Positions 23,368-40,120 of a stretch of DNA of 64,000 bases are shown piece by piece. Within the stretch, counting starts at the first letter, position 1; each line of letters starts with the position of its first letter. Location of the stretch: contig NC_090943.1 in assembly GCF_040807025.1 (NCBI RefSeq), positions 622,501 through 686,500 of the forward strand, given 5' to 3'. Origin of the DNA: Struthio camelus (taxonomy: Eukaryota; Chordata; Aves; Struthioniformes; Struthionidae). The translations under genes and the position numbers were made by a program. The notes below the pieces were generated by a model. The model did not search any database. It was not told the DNA's origin and saw nothing but the letters and a program-made list of their open reading frames with translations.

Positions 23368-23494
23368 GGGTCCTGCTGGTAGTTGATGATGCAACTCTGT
23401 TTCTCCAGGGTGAAGCAGGAACAGCTGGCAAAATGGCAGCAGGGGCTTGTCTGGAATATGATGAACAAGATCTAGGAACTGGCAGCATCACAGG
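23368..23494 (+). pseudogene. Decayed KRAB-A exon
   Basis: Aligns without gaps over 127 nt, the exact length of the intact KRAB-A exon at 28,466-28,592. Identities concentrate where KRAB is most conserved: FS (codons 12-13), LA-WQ--L (codons 20-27), the Met at codon 32, and E and S near the end. Two in-frame TAG codons (codons 5 and 36) and loss of both splice sites (no AG before, GG instead of GT after) show it is dead. Identity is only about 10 of 42 residues, so the call rests partly on the exact length. Confidence 0.5.
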
Positions 23495-25786
23495 GCAGTT
23501 CTTATTTCCCTTTGTTCTTCTGTCAGTCGTCATGGTCTGGACTCAGCTCAGTTATAATTGATGATGAGCCCCACCCTCCTTAAGGGAAACCCTGCAAAAC
23601 CTGGTAGGACTCTACACCTCCTTTTGCTTCAGCACTCCAATGGCCAGGGATCTGCCAAGGGAACCAGACCAAGAGAAAAGATGCTGGAAGCCAAGGGAAC
23701 TTGGTCTGGGCTGTGTGTGTGGAGACTGATCGGTGACATTCCCAGCAAAGCCCTGGACCGGGTGAAGCACTAGGCACATAACCAGAGCCCTCCTGTGTCC
23801 TTTGTACTGTGTGCCAGCAGGGGGGACCTGTGAGTAGCAGGAACAAGCACAAGAGTCCCTTCCATGTCACGTTAGTTGATCTGGCTCAGACTCCCCAAGC
23901 AGGACTCGGTTGCAGGGAAGATGGGCAGTAACATGAAGCTGACATTTTTAGGCCTGGCCTGGCCCCTCGTGGGGGCCAGCTGCTGCCCTGTTCTTTGGGG
24001 AGCAGGTCCCGAGTGCAGCGCCGGCTGCAGAACTGCACGGGCTGAGGCGGGACCAAAGCCTGTGGGTTCCCAGGGAGCAGCTGGGGGCTTTGCGTGCGCT
24101 GTGGGCGATGTGAGCTGCAGCCTGCGCACCGTGATCCATGATGGGGTCCCCAGGGCCCTTCACTGGGCACTGGCTGCGGATCCAGGAATGGAGGCAGATC
24201 TCAGCCTCACTGCAGCCGCAGTTGGGTCAGCCCGCAGCTCGTCCCCTGCTTCCCCACGGGCTCATGTCTCCAGCAAGGCCTGTGTGAGCTGCTGTACCCT
24301 GCTCTCACACAGCTGGAGTGGACCCGCTTTGAGCAGAGCACTGGTGGCTGTGGGGGAGCCAGGAGCATGTTGCAGCTTGCCAGACCGAGCGGAACGAGAG
24401 CAGGACTGTCCTGCAGCCGTGGGGCAGTCTCTTGTTGGGCTGGGCACGTGCACCGCAGGCCCCGCAGCACAGAGTGTGAGGCAGAGTTAGCTGGAGGTTG
24501 CCACAGACGTGCAGCAGGAGAGCGATCATTTTCTTTGAAGAAAAATTGTGACTCCCCCTCTATAAACTCATGAAACTGCCTTTCAAGAGGGGAGTTTTGA
24601 AATGGCACATTAGTGATTCTTTCCAATTTCCTAGTTGTGCTTTGCTCTGCAGCTGAGAGGGCTTGAAATCTCGTCCTAAAGAAGTGACAGCTGAGACTGT
24701 TGCAGGCTCTCCTGCTTTTTTCCCTTCTCCCACTCTGATCTGGGGAGCTGGATTTCAAAGAAGAGTCCCATCTCTGCCGCATCCCTGAGCAGGGCAGGAG
24801 TGGGGAGAGCAGCCTCAGCAGCATGCAGGGCTGAGCAGAGGGGCTGGGGCACTGAAGGCTGCTCCAGGCCCTACGAGGGATCTGCAGCAGCAGCGATGTA
24901 GGCCCAGCAGAGCGGGTCCCAGCTGCCCAGTGACCCTGCTCTGGAGAGACCTGGGAGGTTGGAGGACAAGACCAGGGACTGTCTTGGCCTACGGAGCTGG
25001 CATCACTCAAGTAATTGGGCTGATGTCGGAGGCCTGGAATTTGACCTTGAGTGTATTGCTATATAGCTGTTAGGGACGTAATTTTTGTTAGACATTTACT
25101 GGGGGGGGGGGGGGGGGAGCCCTTGTAACTAGTGGAAATAGCAGAACTAAACTTGTACCAGAATATAGCCCAGTGACTCACTACACCAATCGATGAGAAA
25201 CAGCCCAGAGCAGTTCACCAAACAGCAAAGACTGAACGCTCTGGAAGACACTCTCCGTCTTGTACACCTTGCCCACCGCGGCACAACTTTACCTTCGGGG
25301 GTACCTGAGTGCGTAGGATCTCCAGGGATGTCGAGAGCGAGCTCCCACGACCAGAACCAAAATGCTTAGTGCCCCAGTGCCCCCGACCTCTGACAAGCAT
25401 GGAAAAGGCAAGTGGAAGTGACCGTGTTTCCGTAACCTTGTAGTGTTCTGTGTGCTGATAATCCCACGTAAACCACAAAGGGGCCTGCGGCGATCCCCGC
25501 GGGGGGAGGCTGCCAGCAGTCCCCGCGGCTGGGCGTGTGCAGGGGTTCACAGGCCAAGCAGAGGCAGCGCACCAGAGCAGGAGCCGGTCCCTCCGCTGCC
25601 CTGCAGCCGCCTGGGGCGCTGCTCCGGCTGCAGCCCCGCTCTCTGCCGGGAGCGCGGCGGCAGCCAGGCCGCAGCGGCGGCAGGACTACACCTCCCGTGC
25701 TGCACCGGCGGCGAGGAGGCCCCGCCGGGCTGACGCAGGCCGGGGCTCCTGGGGCCGCCTTTGTCCCTGTCTGTGCCCGCGCCGGG
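23495..25786. other. Region with no recognised gene
   Basis: Contains a G run (about 25,101-25,119) and a CpG-rich patch from 25,490 to 25,860 that overlaps the first coding exon of the KRAB zinc-finger gene and could be its promoter. The - strand frame 24,207-25,010 has no motif. Confidence 0.35.
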
Positions 25787-31260
<5,474 letters not shown>

Positions 31261-32760
31261 AGCAGTTATCGAGCAGCAGACAGTGTCTTCTGCAGTGAGC
31301 TCCACCTCGGGGTGGTGCTCAGGCTCCTCACGCACCGAGCCACCCCATGGGGAGCTGCCCACAGGGACTGTCCAGCTGCTTTGCTGGAAACCACTCTCAC
31401 CTCTCAGCCTCACCGTAAGAAGCATCTCCTTGAACCACACAGCCTCAAGCCCCCCTCACCTTTGCTGCTTGAGGGACACTCAAAACCGAAACGTGGCTCT
31501 TCTTTCCATGCTCTGTTTCCTATGGACAGGTCACCCTGCTGCCTCGCTGACCCGTCAGTACCCTGCAGAACGACTGAAATGGAAGTGGAGTAACCAGAAT
31601 CTTCCCTGGCTTTCTGATTACAGTCGGCCCTTGCTAGTTTGCACAAGTACTTGTGAAATCGCTGAATTTTGCCAGTGAGACAGTAAGCATATGATTGCTC
31701 TGTATAGTAGGCACAGATGCTGCCTTGCAATGAATGTAGCTCATTCATTTGACCGTGTAGCTAGTTTTATTTATTGTGTTATATTAGGAAGCATTCTGAG
31801 GTGTAACTTGTGAAAGCGAAGATGTCTCAGTAACATGAAACCTCACTATGTTGCTCCGTGTATGATCAGACCTTTGCGAAAAGTGGTGGCAAAGCTGTGT
31901 CTCACTTCCCTAATGCAGTGGGTTCTGCTGTATGCTGCTGGAGTTCACCCTTCCCTGGATCTCTGGTATAAAGCTCTCTCTTTTACCTGAATAAGCGTTA
32001 GCAGTGGTGGTTCCTCTTGCCTGTTATGTTCAAGTTGCACTGTGGTGACAGCATACTGCATGAAATAACTGTTAACCCAGAACTTGGCTGCTCATGATAC
32101 AAAAATCATAATAATACATCCAGAATATTTTATGGGAAAGGAAGGAAGATGCTTTTTTTCCTGGACAGTAAATTAAAAGTTTCTTGATGCAGATAATAAG
32201 CAATGATGTACGTGGCAATCCATGGTAAACCACATGCTGCTTCTCTAAAGAGCCGCTGCTCTTCCACAGCAGTCTCTTACATTTCCTCAGTGCAAATGTC
32301 CAGAGCGCTCATTTCCTCTCCTTTTAAAACTGTTACCCCTGACAACGCATGTTGGGATGTAGCAAGAAATCATGTTCTTTGCGGAGAGCTGAGGGCTTCA
32401 TCAGACTTTGAGAGGTGAAGCAGCATCTCAAGGAAGTCCGTTTGGACGTGCGTGAGGGCTCTCCTTTGCACATCTCTCCCAAGGGGTGCCATCCAGACCT
32501 TACCCAAGAACTGCTGCTCTTCTCTTGAGCATATAGTAACTTTTTATCAGCACAGGAGTAATTTGATTCACTTTTCAGGGCAAATCCTAGCCAGGGCCCC
32601 TTCTTGTCTTTAAATTATGCTTCCCACAGAAACTCTGCCTCAGGTGCAAGGCTGCAATTTTTGACAGATGAATTTTTATAAACCCTTTATCTCAAGCTAT
32701 TTAACAACATTAAAAAAGTGAGGCTATTGCTTCAGAATAAAAACACTTTGTGGAAATCAC
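31261..32760 (+). other. Likely 3' UTR of the KRAB zinc-finger gene
   Basis: After the TGA at 31,258-31,260 the sequence becomes AT-rich without protein motifs. A canonical AATAAA occurs at 32,736-32,741, giving a plausible 1.5-kb 3' UTR. The end point is inference. Confidence 0.4.
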
Positions 32761-32973
32761 AATTGAAAGAGTTGAGTTGAAGGCATCAAACAGAATATAC
32801 TTGCAAGCCCAAAAGAGGGCTGTGTAGGTCCAGAGAGCTGTAAGAAAAAAGGTCTTCAAACAAGTGACTTGGGGAGGTTCATGGACCCCAAAATATAGGC
32901 TCGTACAGATCGATTTCGATGTCACACATTGCACAATTTAAACAACGGAAAAAGATATGTGCCAAAATGTTCA

Positions 32974-33000
32974 TTAGTGCCCAGAAATAACGGGCACTAA
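32974..33000. other. Perfect 9-bp hairpin followed by a T run
   Basis: TTAGTGCCC (32,974-32,982) and GGGCACTAA (32,992-33,000) form a perfect stem around a 9-nt loop, and TTTTTT follows at 33,001. The layout resembles a transcription terminator or a small-RNA 3' end, but no RNA gene is recognisable upstream. Confidence 0.4.
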
Positions 33001-34052
33001 TTTTTTGGGTATATCCCAAAGAACTGTAGCTGGTGGTGGCAGTAATGTAATTCAAAGCCTGGGTCTTAGGTTTGTCTGCAGGTATTCAGTCTCTTTGGTA
33101 TTTTAGGGAAGCAGCCAGAGCCCAAATTATGGAATGATGTGGGATTGTTGGGTCGTCGAAGACTTGCTTCAGTGCCTAGGTGGGGAGGTCTTACTCAGCA
33201 AAGATTGGTGCTCTGGTTTATGGATCCGTGATTGTGTCTATAATTCCTGTTACATCACTGTCCTCTGATGATAAATGAGATTCTGAGCCCAGAAGCTGAA
33301 ACTACTGGAACCTTGAAGTGGTGCTTGTTAGAGAACAGACTTTCACAGCTGCTCACAGGCTCGTCTGGGGCCCCTCTGCTTGTCTGGGCAAGCATAAAGC
33401 AGTGAAGCCTCGATCAGAAAGAGGATATTGTCTCATGCCCGTGAGGAGGAAAAGCAGAGAAGGCAAACTTAATATTGTAGCAGCAAACAGGCAGCCTTGG
33501 CACTGATCGGCCAGTCTGATGGAGACGGAAGCCGACCTTTCCGGGGAGGTGCCTGAGGATAGCAGGCGCTTTGCAACCCCTCGCACAGGAGTTGCTCCTA
33601 ACCCTTCTCTCAGCCCGGGCCCATCAGACCCGCTACCGCACGAGAGACAGGGACTGCGTGATGCGCAGCAGTTGAGCCTGCTTGAAGATAAACTGCTGCT
33701 GGCTGTGCTCTGGGAAGCGGTGGGTGCAGAAAAAGAAATCTGGTGTATTCAGGCAACCTATGTCATGCACTTGGGAGACCTAGGAGAGTTGTGGGGGAGA
33801 GTTCAGGGGATTCGGCTGTTGTGTTCCTGTTCAGTGTCGAGGCCTCATCCCAGCGTGATGTGTCTACGCATCCAATATTGACAGACTTCAGAGAGAGGAG
33901 AGGTATAAAGTCAGCCAGGAGAGATGACAGATCGCCTAGAGCGCAGCCGTGCCGGCAGCCTCGCGTAGGTAAACTTGTTTTCATTTTCCAGGATGGAAGC
34001 GCTGGCAGTCGCTGAGCCCGACGCGCAGGGTCCATACGCTTGAGCTTTGCAG
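33001..34052. other. Region with no confirmed gene; possible upstream exons of a lost KRAB gene
   Basis: A + strand frame at 33,519-33,881 begins METEADLSGEVPED and could be a leader exon for the KRAB exon at 34,053, but no supporting motif or phase match was established. Confidence 0.25.
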
Positions 34053-34179
34053 GTGCTGGTGACCATTGTGGATGCGGCAGCCTCCTTCTCCCTGGAGGGA
34101 TGGGCAGAGCTGAGAGAAGGGCAAGAGGGGCTTTCCCAGGAGGTGGTGAGGGAGAACTACCAGCTGGTTTCTTCGCTGG
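34053..34179 (+). pseudogene. Orphan KRAB-A exon
   Basis: Exactly 127 nt between an intact acceptor (gctttgcag) and an intact donor (GTAAGG), in the same phase as the functional KRAB-A exon. The frame is open and reads FSLEGWAELREGQEG...RENYQLVSSLG. The key N-terminal motif is altered (TIVDAAAS instead of TFEDVAVY), and [11 protein letters not shown] has become LSQEVVRENYQ. No finger exon follows on the + strand before the - strand array at 37.1 kb. It is probably the remains of a third KRAB zinc-finger gene, though use as a KRAB-only exon cannot be excluded. Confidence 0.75.
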
Positions 34180-37140
34180 GTAAGGAGAAGTTTTTCGCTT
34201 TTTCCCTGTTCCTCATGGCCGAAGGACTCTCTCCTCAGGCGCGCTGGGGCTCGTGATTTGGGAGCGCTCAGACCCTCAGCAGTGACCGCGGAGCTGTTGC
34301 TCACGTGGAGTTAAGGCTGCAAGGCTTCGTGCACGGAGGCACTCCCTGAAGCGGGGGGTCTCTCCGCCCCGGCTGCCGTCCCCCAAAAGGGAGAGCGCGA
34401 GGCAGAGGGTGCCCTCACCAGCAAGCGGGGGTCTGGGCAGGCGGGGGCAGAGCCTCGCCGGAGTGGCAGGTTTTGCTGTGCTGAGCGCTCTCACTTCCTC
34501 CTAGCGCCGCTGTAAGGGCAGATCCAGCTAAGGCACCAGCGTTCACTGACCTGGCCGGGCTCACGTCAGTGTTGCCTATGGATGTTTACAGCCTCAGGCT
34601 GTCCCCTTACCCATTGATCAACGTGCTGTCGGCTCTCCCCTGCACAGGGCATCCCTGTGCCCAAGCAGAGACCCTCTGTGAGCTGAGCGCAGGAAGAGCC
34701 ACGGAGGGGGCATTGCCAGGGCTGAAAGGAGGGGGGCAGCCCCAGAGCCGGCAGAGGCAACGGAGAGGGGAGTGCCATGGGTCCACAGCCTGGTTCTTCT
34801 TCTGAGCACAGCGTTTCCTCCTTGGAGTAATGCAGCCGATGCACGGTTACGCGTGGCTGCTAATGACAGGGATGTTGGAAGAAAGGTGAAATACTGTGTT
34901 GGGCTTTGGGATAGCTTTCCTGCCCTGCAAAGGTCCCATGATACCGGTGCAGGGTGAGCTGCTGCTCCTGCACCGCATTCGGGTGCTTGCGCCAGCGTGG
35001 GGCAGCGAGAGGGGAGAGCCGGGCGGGGGCTCTGCTCAGGCTCCTGGCGCAGGGGCCGTGTTTGCTGGCCTCAGTGAGCCATCCTGGGTGTTGAGGAGGA
35101 ACCCCCTGCTGTGCTGGGGCCTGGGTGCTGTCCTGCCCCGTTCTTGGATTTAATCTGAAGATGGCAGATGGAGAACCTGCTGCTTCTCTAGTTATTCCCA
35201 CAGTGAAATTACATTCACTGTTAAATTTATACCTGATGTGAACTTCTCTCTTCGGTTTCCAGTTGGATTCTTGCTTCTTCTTTGTTTTAATGCCTAGCAC
35301 TTTCCCTGGCAAAGGTGTTTTCTCCATCTTGGTGAGATGAACAAAGTTGACTTGCGTTAGAGCCATTTTCCCAGCTTTTTGCTACCTGTGGCTTTAGTGT
35401 GCCCTGTCTTTCCTCCACCTCCTCGCATAAGGGGGAGCACTGAAGTACTTCAGCATCATTTCCTGGGTGAAATGGCCCCAGGGCTGCCTGGCCTGGAAGG
35501 AGGACTGACACCACGGGCTTGTGTCCGGCTCATCCTCTCTGGCCCTCTAGATCCCTACTGAGAACATCAGTTAGCTTCAGGCTTAGTTTGGGGCCTTGCA
35601 GTCTCCACAGAAAGCCCCCATCTCACAGTCATGCTCCCGTTAAAAGCCACCCCCAGGCTCCTTCAGCACCCGGACATTAATCCTTTCAGCCTGGGCTTTG
35701 CAGGTGCTCTGGGACGCTGGTGTCCAGCAGCCCATTCTGTGCTAGCACCGCAAAGGCCTTCGCCCAGCCTAGGCTTGGTGCCGCTATGCAGCTAGGGCAA
35801 TGGAGCCATTTACTTGTCCTCATTAAACTCTCTTTATTTAGAAATGTAGAACAAGCAAAAAGCAAAAAAGAAACCAAGATTAAGAGGCATCAGTTATGCC
35901 AAAAGAGTGGCTGAATACAAGCCAAGTGTGGACACCACGCTGTTACCGCAGCAGTGCAGCCAAATGTGGGGGCTTGGGGAAGGGGTGGTCCTTCACCTGC
36001 TCACCATGAGCAGCGCGTTTTCCCCGTGCGTGCGTGAGCGCATGTGTGCGTGTTGCATCAGCAGCAGAGCACTGAACACGGCCTCAGACAGCAGCGGTAC
36101 CTGCAGCGTCGCCAGCTCCGCAGCGAGATGGTCCATGGGCGCTCCCCGCCGCCCTGTGCACCACTGGATTTCCAGCCATCGAAGGAGCCCGCGTCCTTGA
36201 AGCGCTACTGCGGTTTATCCCATGAAGTACAAATGACAGTAGCTGTACCTGCAGCCAGGAGCGGTGTAATCCAATCTGAGTTCCTCCAGTTCTGCAGCTG
36301 GTAACAGGTTATTTAAAAGTGCAGATTTGTTACTGCTTGACTTTCTGCATCCTATTCAAACACATTTGGTAAAAGAAGTAAGTACTATATCTTCATCTTT
36401 GTTACATGTATCTTTGACAGCTAAACTTGTAAGCCTTCTTCATGCTCAAGGCAACATTATATTAAAGATATTATATTTTAAAGATATTATCTTGGGGGGG
36501 CTATAATTTCTTCTTCAGATGAAAACCAGCTTGCATTATTTTGTTTACAAAGATAACTATTGATATTTCAGCGTTATTTTATCCCAAACCATGCGCTGTA
36601 TGTATTAAATAATGTTAGGACTGTAGCTTTCTAGAAGCAGCAAAACAGCATCTGCCTAGGTTGGTGGTCTCACATTCTAGCAGCCTGCACACTATAAAAT
36701 GTCTATTGCTATAGCAAACTAGCATGGAAATAAAAGGACAGCCTTGACCGCTGGAATTTAGGTGTAAAGCCCTTGGGCTCATGCCAGGCTGGGCCAGGCC
36801 ATGGGCGTACCACACTAGCATATTCCTGGATTTCTGTGCCTCTCTGCTCCCAGCGCAGCACGGCACTTCCAAATTTCACGTTCTGCGTGAAATTCAGTTC
36901 AGATTATGCTGAGATTTAGTCCCGAGGAAAGAGGTGGAAGCAGCTGAGAAAACTGGAAACTGGGTTTGAAATCCATTGCAAGGGGATAGGGAATCGGGTC
37001 TAGGTGAGCCTTCACTGCTCACCCCATCTCCTCGCCCGGACCCACTGGCTGCAGCTCCACACTGGAGCTAGTGCCAGAGCCAAGGATGCTCTCGTGCTTT
37101 ATATCCACCGACCTCTGCTCCGTGTGGGTTTTCTCATGGG
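34180..37140. other. Region with no recognised gene
   Basis: Searched for finger exons belonging to the KRAB exon at 34,053 and found none on the + strand. It holds an AT-rich stretch at about 36,300-36,620 and nothing else recognisable. Confidence 0.4.
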
Positions 37141-38612
37141 TTATTAAATTAGACTTCTGACAAAAAATCTCTTCCCACATTCGTTGCATGTGAAGGAGAT
37201 CATTTCCCAGTGGGTTTTTTGGGAGATGGGGGCTGGGGCTTTTGGAAGAGGGCTGTCCCCATGTTCAGTGGGCACAGGCACTTGCTCTCGCAAGTGGATC
37301 TTCTGGTGCACCTTGAGACAGTGAGTGGAGGAGAAGCTCTTCCCACAGTCCATGCAGATGCTCAGCGACAGCTGGGTGTGGATTTTTAGGTGGATTTTCA
37401 AGGAGCCCTCTGAATGTGGGAGCCTTCCCACATTCAGAGCAGGTGAAGAGGCCCTCACCAGTGTGCGTGCCCTGGTGGATGCAGAGATGGCCCTTCTGCA
37501 TGAAGCTCTCTCCACACTCTGGGCAGGGGAATGTTGTCTGCCTGATGTGGCTACACTGGTGCATTTTGAGATAGCGTGCGGTGGTAAAGCTCTTCCCACA
37601 CTCACTGCAGATGAAGGACGTCCCTTCTTTGTGGATCTTCTAGTGGGCCTGGAGGTAGCTCTTCCCGCACTCATGACAGGGGTGGTGGGAGGGGGGTCTC
37701 TCCTCTGTGCAGCTGTTGGTGGATCTTCAGGTAGCCCTTGGTGGTGAAGCTCTTCCCATACTTGGGGCAGGTGTACGGCGTCTCCCCAGTGTGGATCCAC
37801 TGGTGGATCTTGAGCGAGCCCTTAGAAATGAAGCTCTTCCCACACTCCAGGCACATGAACGGCCTCTTCTCCTTGTGCTGCCCCAGGTGGATCTCGAGGT
37901 AGCCCTTGGCTGTGAAGCTCTTCCCACACTCGGTACAGGAGAAGGGCCTCTCACCCGTGTGCTTCCACAGATGCACCCAGAGGTCAACTTTCCTGGTGGA
38001 GCTCTTCCCGCACTTGCTGCACTCGCCTGTGTGCTTGTGCTGGTGCATCCTCAGGTCTCCCTTGGAGGGGAACTGCTTGCCAGAGTCGGTGCAGGGGAAG
38101 GGCTTCTCCCCAATGTGCAGCCACAGGTGGATTTTTGAGGCACCTGCACTGGGTGAAGCTCTTCCCACACTGGGTGCAGGTGTAAGGCCACTCCCCAGTG
38201 TGGATCTGCAGGTGGATCTTCAGGTCGCCCTTCTGGGAGAAGCACTTCCCGCACTCACTGCACGGAAATGGGTGCTCCTGTTTGTGGGTCTGTGGCCATG
38301 CCAGGAAATCACTCCTGTCCACCAAGCCCACGCTCCGGCAGGCCCTGAAGTCTCTCTGCCATGGGGGTCTTGCCTGGCCTCTGCTCTCTGGGGCTCGCTC
38401 CCGCGCACTGCTGCCTGCCACCCCCCTGCGGGGTCTGCAGCCTGCCAGGGCTCTCCTTCACCAAACCCTGGGAAAACAGCTCCTTAAGCTTCACTGAAAG
38501 GCTCTTGACTCGGTCTAAGCCATCAGCATCTTCCTCAAGATTCTTCTCCTCCAAACATGAAACCCCATCAACTGGAAGGGAAAGGACAGACAGCGCCTGG
38601 GTCAGTGAAAAG
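37140..38612 (-). pseudogene. C2H2 zinc-finger array with frameshifts, antisense to neighbours
   Basis: About 13 fingers can be read on the - strand, but only by changing frame several times (around 38,140, 37,680 and 37,430). The 5' end has a plausible acceptor (ctttcccttccag) leading into VDGVSCLEEKNLEEDADGL, an acidic lead-in like that of the intact gene's last exon. Individual fingers have lost zinc ligands (CTDSGKQF and CPKYGKSF, Cys to Ser and Tyr), one finger has a stop between its histidines, and linkers such as HTGE remain. With the decayed KRAB exon at 39,994-40,120 on the same strand it makes a complete dead KRAB zinc-finger gene. A sequencing error could explain one frameshift but not all of them. 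Confidence 0.82.
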
Positions 38613-39993
38613 CAGAAAGGACCTGAACACAAGGCGCTGGCGTGACGGAGAATGCTGTTTCACTGCAGCGGGGCCTTGGGACCCGGACCAGGATCGGGGC
38701 TGTCACACCAGCTGTGTGATGAGCCCCCGGCAGCGACATGCCTTGCCAAGATAAAGCTGGCTGTGACTTGCAGTGACAACCCCTAAGGCTGCAGCCACGC
38801 GATTTTTCCCTCCGGCGCTGGGAGCACACGGCAGCCTGCCCCACGTCTGCACGCTGCTCACCCAGCTTCCAGCCAGGAAACTGCCCTGCTCCTGCCCAGA
38901 CTGAGGCACCAGAGGGGCCGGGGCCGGGGCCAGCAGCCAGTGCGCATGGAGCCGTCTGCCTAGCGCGGCCCCGTCCTGCCCACGCAGCGCTCGGGGGTGG
39001 CCCGGCTGCAGGGCCTTCCTGGGGAGCACCCGCTGGAGCTGCAGCACGTTCGCAACCCCCTGGAGCGTGCTGTCTCCCTGCCACGGGCAGGAAGGATTTT
39101 TTTTTACCCTCTTTTATATTGCGTGCCCCCCAGTTTCGTTGCCTGCCCTTGGGTTTGGCGTCACGAGGGCCAGGCTCAGCTCTGTGCTGCAGCCACACCA
39201 CGCGGAGAGCTGCACAGCTCTGCCGTGTGCACAGCACCTCTGGATTTGGGCCAAGGACCCCAGGCTGGAGGCCTTAGCAGAGCAGCGTCGCTGGATGGCT
39301 CCAAAGGCCCCGGGGCGAGACAGCCGCAGGCCACTGCTGGGACAAACTGTCTCCCCAGCAGCAGCCCTCCTGGTTCGCCCCGTCTCCAAACTCCGGCGGA
39401 GCAAAAGCCAACAGTTCTCCCCGTTCGGCTCGCGGCCCCCGGCCGGGCTGGCCAGCGGGGATGCCATCGCGGCCACGCACGGCCCAGCCCCGATCTGCCG
39501 CTCGGGCTGAGACCGCGCGGCGCTGGCTCGGCTGCGCTCCCCGGGGCTCCCTCGCGGCAGAAGCGCGAGGCTCCGACCGCTCCGCTCTGCCGGAGCGCGG
39601 GCCGGGCCAGGCTAACGCGTTTCTTATGCTCTCGGCCAGGGCCACGTTTTTCGCACCCCCCGTTAGCTGCAGGGGACACGCAGAGGAGCGCGCCGCGATG
39701 CTCGAGGTGCCTCCCGCCGCACTGCTGACTTTACGTTTCCTTTAGGGGTAACTTTAGCTCTGAATTTCCTGGGCTTATAACGCTGTGGTTGGGGAAAAAT
39801 GCCACATCCCTGCAGTTATTCGAAGGTGAAAACACAGCTGTGCACCCTCTCCGCCTTTAACTGCACTTTAGGGGTGCTGAGGGGTACGTCCAACGAAGCC
39901 CACGCGGTGCTGGCACACAGTGGGCAGGAGAAGCCCCAAGGCCGGCGGCGCGGGGGCCCTTGGGCTCGCGGGAGCCCCCCAGCCTCCCCTTAC
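38613..39993. other. Former intron of the antisense zinc-finger pseudogene
   Basis: Lies between the decayed KRAB exon and the finger array. CpG-rich from about 39,400 to 40,360. No conserved coding exon was recognised. Confidence 0.35.
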
Positions 39994-40120
39994 CGAGCGA
40001 GGTGACGAGCTCCTAGGTCTCCTCCATGCCGTGCCAGCAAAGCCCCTTCTGCCGCTCCTCCAGCTCCTTCTGCTCCTCTGGGGAGACATACACCACGACA
40101 TCCTCAGGCGTCGCCGGCAC
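39994..40120 (-). pseudogene. Decayed KRAB-A exon of the antisense zinc-finger pseudogene
   Basis: Reads on the - strand as PEDVVVYVSPEEQKELEERQ then an in-frame TAG where the Tyr of ENYE should be, then ELVTSLG and a normal donor GTAAGG. The length is exactly 127 nt. The acceptor AG is replaced by GG. Stop and lost acceptor together mark it as dead. Confidence 0.8.
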
